A DNA stretch of 64,000 bases from Nematostella vectensis. Its lineage: Eukaryota; Cnidaria; Anthozoa; Actiniaria; Edwardsiidae. Made by a program: the position numbers and the translations under genes. Below, piece after piece: positions 58,085-64,000 of this stretch. The stretch lies in the NCBI RefSeq assembly GCF_932526225.1, contig NC_064039.1, positions 4,415,001 to 4,479,000 of the forward strand. The letters run 5' to 3'. A model generated the notes under the pieces. It was given only the letters and a program-made list of their open reading frames with translations. It searched no databases and was not told the DNA's origin. Numbering within the stretch: position 1 is the first letter of the stretch; the number at the start of each line of letters is the position of its first letter.

Positions 58085-58269
58085 CGCTGCAGCGCCGGAA
58101 CGGCAGCTGCATCACAGCAAGCGGCTAGCTGTGTAGCCGATGGCGAAAGCGCCGGTGCCAATGTACGCCAACTCGGCGTTTTTCTGCGTTTTGCTGGGGA
58201 TGTAGTAGTCGGACAGCTCAGGAGCCCGCATCGACTCCAGGGATTGTTTTGGTCGGGTCTGGTTGTAGA

Positions 58270-58530
58270 GTTTGTCCGTTTTCCGCGTGCTGTTTTCTGC
58301 GCACTGTTTTCCCCGCGCTGTTTAAGATCTCCGTCTGCGCGCTGTTTTCTGCGCACTGTTTTCCTCGCACTGTTTAAGATCTCCGTTTTCCGCGCGCTGT
58401 TTTCTGCGCACTGTTTTCCTCGCGCTGTTTTAGATCTCCGTTTTCCTCGCGCTGTATTAGATCTCCGTTTTCCCCGCGCTGTTTTAGATCTCCGTTTTCC
58501 TCGCACTGTTTTAGATCTCCGTTTTCCTCA
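58270..58530. repeat. Minisatellite of CGCGCTGTTTTAGATCTCCG units
   Basis: Units of about 26-30 bp (GCGCTGTTTTAGATCTCCGT plus TTTCC, alternating with GCGCTGTTTTCTGCGCACTG) repeat about nine times at the right edge of the viral element. Translations of the array are repetitive and not believed to be protein. Confidence 0.85.
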
Positions 58531-60389
58531 AGCATCAGGACTAAAAAATTTGTTTGTGCTATCTGAGCCTTGGTATGTTCTTAGCATGTTCTTAAAATTT
58601 GGTGAAATCTCAGGCTGGACTTTCTTATAAAAAAGGTTCTCATAAAAGAAAGAGTGTATAGAAAAACTTTTCAACATTTCCTCATACAAAGTCTGTATAA
58701 TATTTCAGCTGATTTCTCACAACAGGAGTTGAACAACCTCAAGGTTGTAATGTTCGAGTTCCTTTTTCAATTCCCCTATTCTGTTACCCAGAGGCTGAAT
58801 ATTCGCTTTTCCCAGCATGCTATGGGGCGGGGGTTCAAATGGAATCCTCGCTTCGCTCGAAAAACTCTCGGAGCCTCTGGTTTCCAGGGTACTATTTTGT
58901 TTGCCGGTATGGCAAACATTACATTACATTACAAAAGCATGGCCAATAACTTCTTAGTTGAAGAAAGGTGTGGCTGTTGAACCTTCTTTATAACGGATAT
59001 TGATCTTAGTTGTGAAACATTGGGTCTTTTTTGCCTGAAAATAATTCTCGTATCTAGTAAGAAAACTAATAAAAACTGTCTTTAATTCAAGGAATTGTGA
59101 AAGTCTTTCATGGGGGCAATAATAATAATAAAGACAAAGACAACCTCGTTCGTTAATTTTGGCGAACCGTTCAAGGTTCGGGAGAAGTTTCTAGAAGAAT
59201 CATTCAACAACTGTGCCACGAGATGGCACAGGTTGGCTCTTTTATACGAGAAATGTTCTTAATGTTGCCTGTACCAGAAAATTCGATATACACGTTATGC
59301 GATAGCTTGAGTTGAAAAAAAAGCAAGTTTTCCTCACCGAAAGCAAAAATTAAAAAATGTGCATAAATTGGTTTTCTGAAGTCACGAGATAAGAAGATGT
59401 TATTCAAGGCACTCGGGCGGATAAATAAGACAAACGAAGTATATATTTTTTGAAACAAACAGCTGCAAATAAATAAAAACGGAAATGTTGTGGAAGTGGT
59501 TGATATTCGGTCTTTTGCTTTCGAAATAAACGGATTTTTCAGGGGGAAACGATTAATGGAGTTAATTATTTTTCAAGACGTATATCGTTATCTCGGCGTC
59601 AAAATGGAAACGTGAATTTGAAGTAATTGCATTTTCGAAAGCCGTACGATTTTCATTTGAATTTTGCGTATCTTCTACATTTAGCATTTGACAAGTAAAG
59701 CAGGCAAAAACGCTAATTTGAGGTATTTTATTTCATTTATAGTGTCTTGTACACTTGTAAGATAACGATCCTTCTGTTGCGTCTGTATAAAATTCACGAC
59801 TAAAATAAAGATTTTCCGATCCCACAAATAATATTCAAGGGATAGAAAACGTTTACAATATCAGGATTTGCATTCAGTCCTTTTGGATTTGCTAGACTAT
59901 TTACATAATTTATAATGCAAAATGCTTAGACCACTTCAAAGTCTATCAAAACCTTAGCGCTGTTAGCGGAAATTTCGCAAGCAAATCTTTATGCTCATGT
60001 GGCTTTACATTTATCAACAATTTTTATAATATTTCAACTATAAAGATAAACTTACTCAATTCTAGGCGAATGTACATCTTTACAATATTTCAACAATGAA
60101 TGTCATATCAATATACTGTATTCAATTGCGCCATTTGCAATGTTTTTTTGCGAAATTTGTTGCCATGTCTTTCTCTCATACAGTAAATGTCAAATGGGAC
60201 ATAATGCAAATTCTTCTCCTTTTCGCAGAGCCATGTTCATGTCATCAGAATTGTTTTTATTTGCTCAGTTGCAAAGTTCTGGTAGACCTCTGTAAAATTC
60301 TCGGCGCTCACTCTTCCAAATGAAACTTCCCCAAGGAGTTTTTTTTTTTTCACAACAGCCCAAGCTTGATGTTCGCTCGTCTTTCCGCT
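58531..60389. other. Intergenic stretch, nothing supported
   Basis: AT-rich DNA after the viral element. ACATTACATTACATTACA near 58918 is a short repeat. I see no convincing ORF, exon or RNA gene. Confidence 0.5.
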
Positions 60390-60719
60390 TTACGCACCGC
60401 CATATAAATCGAAAAGCTCATCCCACGGCTTATTATCATAGTGTTCGGCAACTTCATACACTGACGCCCTATTTCGGAGCTGGTTTTTTATAAATTCCAG
60501 CCCGCTAAAGCTCAGTCCAGTTCGTCCTGCGAAGCCGCTGACAATATGCTTTAGGTTTTTCACTTTTCTCCCCAGTGAATCTCTCTTGTTCATTTTTTGT
60601 GGTTTAAAATAATGGACCTCTTCCAGTTCAATCGACCATCGAACTCTTTTCGCTTGTAAGGCCTCTTGTTTTATATAGCTTGGTAGCTCGATGCAGCTAA
60701 CTGTTTTTGTTAGCGTCAT
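60390..60719 (-). CDS. Small protein with RVxF-like PP1-docking motif
   Basis: A 109-codon ATG ORF starts at 60719 (MTLTKTVSCIELPSYIKQEA) and ends YDNKPWDELFDLYGGA. Near residue 24, KRVRWSIELEEVHYFKP has the K/R-x-V-x-F/W layout of protein phosphatase 1 docking sites, followed by an acidic run and VHYF, similar in style to PPP1R15 (GADD34-like) regulators. The rest is basic, then helical. Composition is balanced and not repetitive. The family is not established; it may be a single-exon lineage-specific regulator. Confidence 0.5.
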   Translation of the reverse strand: MTLTKTVSCIELPSYIKQEALQAKRVRWSIELEEVHYFKPQKMNKRDSLGRKVKNLKHIVSGFAGRTGLSFSGLEFIKNQLRNRASVYEVAEHYDNKPWDELFDLYGGA

Positions 60720-63700
60720 GCTGGATTAATCCGGATATTTTCAAACTTGACAGTTTAAGGAGAGATACTTGCGCTATCAGAGGCTCTTGTCGTTTGTCTA
60801 CACAAGAAAGAGGAATCGCCACTTTAATAGATTCCTCGCGCTCATGAATATTCAAGTTTCCCAGGAAGAAGTGGCGACGATTGCAATGCCGTTTGAATTT
60901 TTTTTAATAAAACAGGAAGACCTTACCTTAAAAGGGACGGCGGCGTTTATTATTCTCATACCTAATATTTATTTTGGGATGGAGAAAATGAGACTCGTTT
61001 TCGGATAAACACGACAAAAAGATACAATGCGGATTTTCACGTAGAAGTTTCTACATGGAAGCTGTGCCATTATGATACATTTCTAAAGCCAAAACATTCG
61101 CCACTAAAAGACTAAATACTATATGCATTTGCATGAAATAACACGCACTAGTTATAAGCGCAACAAACGATTTCATCATGAATTTATTTGTTGAGTGAAA
61201 ACGACGTACCACACGCTGCTATAGAACTATATTCTTCCATTTTGAAGGGAAAATATTTTGATTTTTACCATTAAAATAGTATAATATGAACAACACCATG
61301 CACATTTCAGATTGGTTAAGATAATGCTTTTTAGTGATAATATCCGCTAGCAAAAAACGTGACAGCATTAGTGATGAGCGGTAATTTATTACTGAGTGAG
61401 AGGGGGGGATATGTAAGGGGGGGCTACGTTTTTTTGGGCGCCGATTTAAGGGGGGTCACATTTTTTGGGGCTGTCATTAAAAGGGGGGGTAACATTTTTT
61501 TGGGCTCCGAAGTCTGGTTTTAATGTAATACTGAGCAAGAGAGTCATCGTTTAAATGAAAATTTTATTCCATTCATGCCACAATGTTACCTACTATTGTA
61601 TACCTTCTCAAGTATATTAAGGCCTGGGTAGTTTGTTCTTAGCAGCGAATATAACTTTTTGTCTCAAACTTTGTTAACATCGCCTTAAATTCATTCTTTT
61701 TGGCAAGATGATTACAGTCGACGGCCTTAACATTTTCGTAATGTTTTCTTGCTGGTGATGAAGTCACTTAATAGATCACGTGACAAAATAGTTTTTTTGC
61801 CTTTCCGCCGGTGGGGAAAACAATCAACCTTTTCTCGGACATTGAAATGCATAGAGTGCGTGATTTTAGGCCCGATCAGCTTCCCCAGTAAAAGTTTTAA
61901 CGGCTGATTCGCAGATTATAAAACAACAATCAATAAAAAATCTGTGTTTACAACACACAATTCTCTTCCAATTCCCTTTTAATGAAAAAGATACATCCAG
62001 AATTTAATACCATTATATTCACACCGATATTGTGGTTATTAAGACAGGTATTTTTGACAAATAAAAGATTTCAAGTCTCCATAATGAAGTAAATCTTATT
62101 TCGGTGACAAGGGTTTCTTAAGTGACGTGATTTTTGAACATTTGCGTGAAGAATTGAAGTTCATTTATCTAAAAATATTGTAAATCAAAGAAAAATAAAG
62201 GCCTTCTTGTATTTAAATACATAACATAGACTGAGAATGCCTAGGTTTTCTCTCACCGTATTGAAGAGAAAAAGAACTTTTTAAGGGGTCAGCCTGATGC
62301 ATCTTGCATGAACTCCAAATTCGCCGTCTCCGCGACGTCTTCCCGTTCAATTATTTATATAACATTTAGATAACTTAACATTAGTTACTTAACAGATACC
62401 AGGACACCACCCTACAAGTAGCATTGTAATCACGAGCTATGAGAAGCAGTTAAAAGGATAAAAACAGGTAGCAAACGAAGTCAAGAAGTACAGAGGGGGA
62501 AAAAATGGCTCGCGAGGTGCCCATAACCAAATATGGCGCGATGAACCATATATGGATGCTATGATTGACAAGCTCGCGCAATCTAAAAATAGCTTTCATG
62601 GACGGCATCATGGGCCACGGGGATTCGTTCTCTTATATCATGGTCTCTTGACAGAGCTTAATTCAACCAGCGCGGCTGTAATTGATAGGCCCGTCAGCAG
62701 GAGAAAATCCGCCACCGATAAGGGAGATTTTTCATAGCCTGTGTTGATAAAATGAACCATGACAGCTCGAATCATTTGTTTATCTTTTTGTTACGGCCCT
62801 ATGTTATTTTTAAAATCTAATTATCCCAATTGCTTCCGAGGCGAGAGCTCTATAACTTTGTCCTTTAGTAGAAAATGGTTAAAGGATTTCTCATTCCCAA
62901 AATCTCCCAAGCGTGTCTCATGTGCATTGTGGAGCTCGGACATCAGAAAAAAGGTACGTACCATTTTCAACAGCCTCCATTTATATATTCTGTTATTATA
63001 TTATATTCTATATAAGCCTGACAGAAGCTCTATACTTTTTATCATCCTCTCTCGCTTCCTGGAGACCTTTCCTTTTCTTATGCTCCACAGCTTTTTCCAT
63101 CCCGAGGTCATAATTAAGACATCTTTAAGATAATAACATAGTTCTCTATTCCTGCGGCGATTCGTTGGAGGTTGGTTGCTATCCTGTTAAAAGCATGCGA
63201 TGCGTTCAACCTCATCACTATAATGCACACGTATTGAGCAATAAGCACTGTTTTTCTCGTTAGTGCCTCTGCTAGTCATCTTTCTTCGTTCTTAAGTGCT
63301 TTCGAGCATTAATACCGCAAATTTCTGACAATTCCTGTGCCATTTTACGCTATTTGCGACAAAGAATTTCTACAGGTGTTTCTTCTGCTGAACATCCAAA
63401 TCCTCTAATATTCTCAAGCATCACAATCTAATAACTTTGATTGAGGAGGCATATCTAAAGCATCTCGTTGGTCTTTGGTGTCTTGTCTAGTTGACAGACA
63501 CTAACAAACCCCCCCCCCCCCCTTATTAAATCCATCTCTTTATTTAGCCAACGTCAAAATACCCGATAATTGCGATTAATAGCAGATTTATAATAAATAA
63601 ATTTAAAATCAAGACAAAAGTTCATATTTAGTCCTTGGTACATTAAGAATGAGCTTTTTTTTTACCTAAAATACGCGATTTTATGAGGTACTTACAGCGT

Positions 63701-64000
63701 ATACTGTGCCAATATAGGCCGCCATCTTGGATAACCGTGAGAGGGATTGGGTCTAGCTTTGAAAACTTTTTCTCGTAAATAAAGAGTTTTAATGCAGCCG
63801 ACGGCAGTTTTATCTTGAAATATTAACAAATAGCGTTATATTTTCCCTACCAAAAAAAACAATCAGATATTTTGCGTAAGTTTTGGAAATACAAGGTCTT
63901 TTAAATTTCACCACAGGGAGCCCGCGATAGACGCTTTTTTTCTAATTTTTATTCGGTTAGCACACAAAACCCTCAAGTGGTACCGGTGGGGACCGGTCTC
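60720..64000. other. Right-hand intergenic stretch, no gene supported
   Basis: It contains imperfect G-rich repeats at 61400-61510 (AAGGGGGGG followed by TTTTTTGGGC, three times), a run of 16 C near 63510, and short ORFs (62552-62737, 62759-63133) with no recognisable features. Confidence 0.5.

Larger units (their letters stand above)
50392..58105. mobile_element. Decayed endogenous Polinton-like / DNA-virus element
   Basis: This GC-rich block, clearly unlike its AT-rich surroundings, carries a double-jelly-roll-type major capsid gene (broken), an FtsK/HerA-type packaging ATPase, a retroviral-type (rve) integrase in two inverted, damaged copies, an HNH-like ORF and several ORFs of unknown role. 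That combination is the hallmark of Polintons/Mavericks and Polinton-like viruses. No protein-primed DNA polymerase B, no adenovirus-type protease and no clean terminal repeats were seen, so it is a remnant or a rearranged, nonautonomous copy. Outer limits are approximate. Confidence 0.75.

Noticed and set aside
58076-58630. 184-codon ORF across the right-edge minisatellite
   Set aside because: Mostly repeat translation (RAVLDLRFP-type units); its start overlaps integrase-side DNA of the element.
58654-58980. 108-codon ORF after the viral element
   Set aside because: AT-rich, ends in an ACATT repeat region, and shows no viral or host likeness.
62552-63133. Two short plus-strand ORFs near the right end
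   Set aside because: No family likeness, no splice support and chance-like composition.

Overview
This is AT-rich animal genomic DNA with intron-split genes, GT-AG splice sites and many small DNA transposons. It comes from a sea anemone, almost certainly Nematostella vectensis. The single-exon gene at 25126-26259 encodes a 377-residue STING whose ligand-pocket residues (Y206, R272, F276, R278, Y280) fall exactly where I recall them in the crystallised N. vectensis protein. I assigned exon borders by eye from splice sites and phase.

Layout. (1) 173-6515 (+): an eight-exon secreted protein with a signal peptide, a long low-complexity stretch, a thrombospondin type 1 repeat and a CAP domain. 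(2) 7096-8146 (-): a class A GPCR broken by a stop codon at the D/ERY site and by a frameshift. (3) 10982-18830 (-): protrudin (ZFYVE27), with membrane hairpins, an FFAT-like motif and a C-terminal FYVE finger. (4) 19495-21491 (+): HPDL. (5) 22145-24539 (-): a SIMC1/SLF2-like SUMO-binding protein. (6) 25126-26259 (+): STING. (7) 28309-29737 (-): an intact melatonin-receptor-like GPCR. (8) 33666-42607 (-): TP53BP1 in eight exons. (9) 42943-48313 (+): SUCLG1 in twelve exons. (10) About 50.1-58.1 kb: a GC-rich, decayed endogenous DNA virus or Polinton-like element. It holds capsid, packaging ATPase, integrase and HNH-like genes, and no polymerase was seen. (11) 60390-60719 (-): a small ORF with a PP1-docking-like motif. 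The rest is introns, MITEs, minisatellites and plain AT-rich DNA.

How they relate. Three gene pairs stand head to head over short gaps: ZFYVE27/HPDL, SIMC1-SLF2-like/STING and TP53BP1/SUCLG1. The second pair joins a cyclic-dinucleotide receptor with a probable SMC5/6-recruiting factor, both linked to antiviral defence in vertebrates. In at least two genes, tandem duplications start at or next to splice sites and copy exon ends together with their splice signals. The viral element is broken by a LINE tail insertion, frameshifts and an inverted, deleted second integrase copy. It is a fossil, but it keeps several intact ORFs that I do not recognise.
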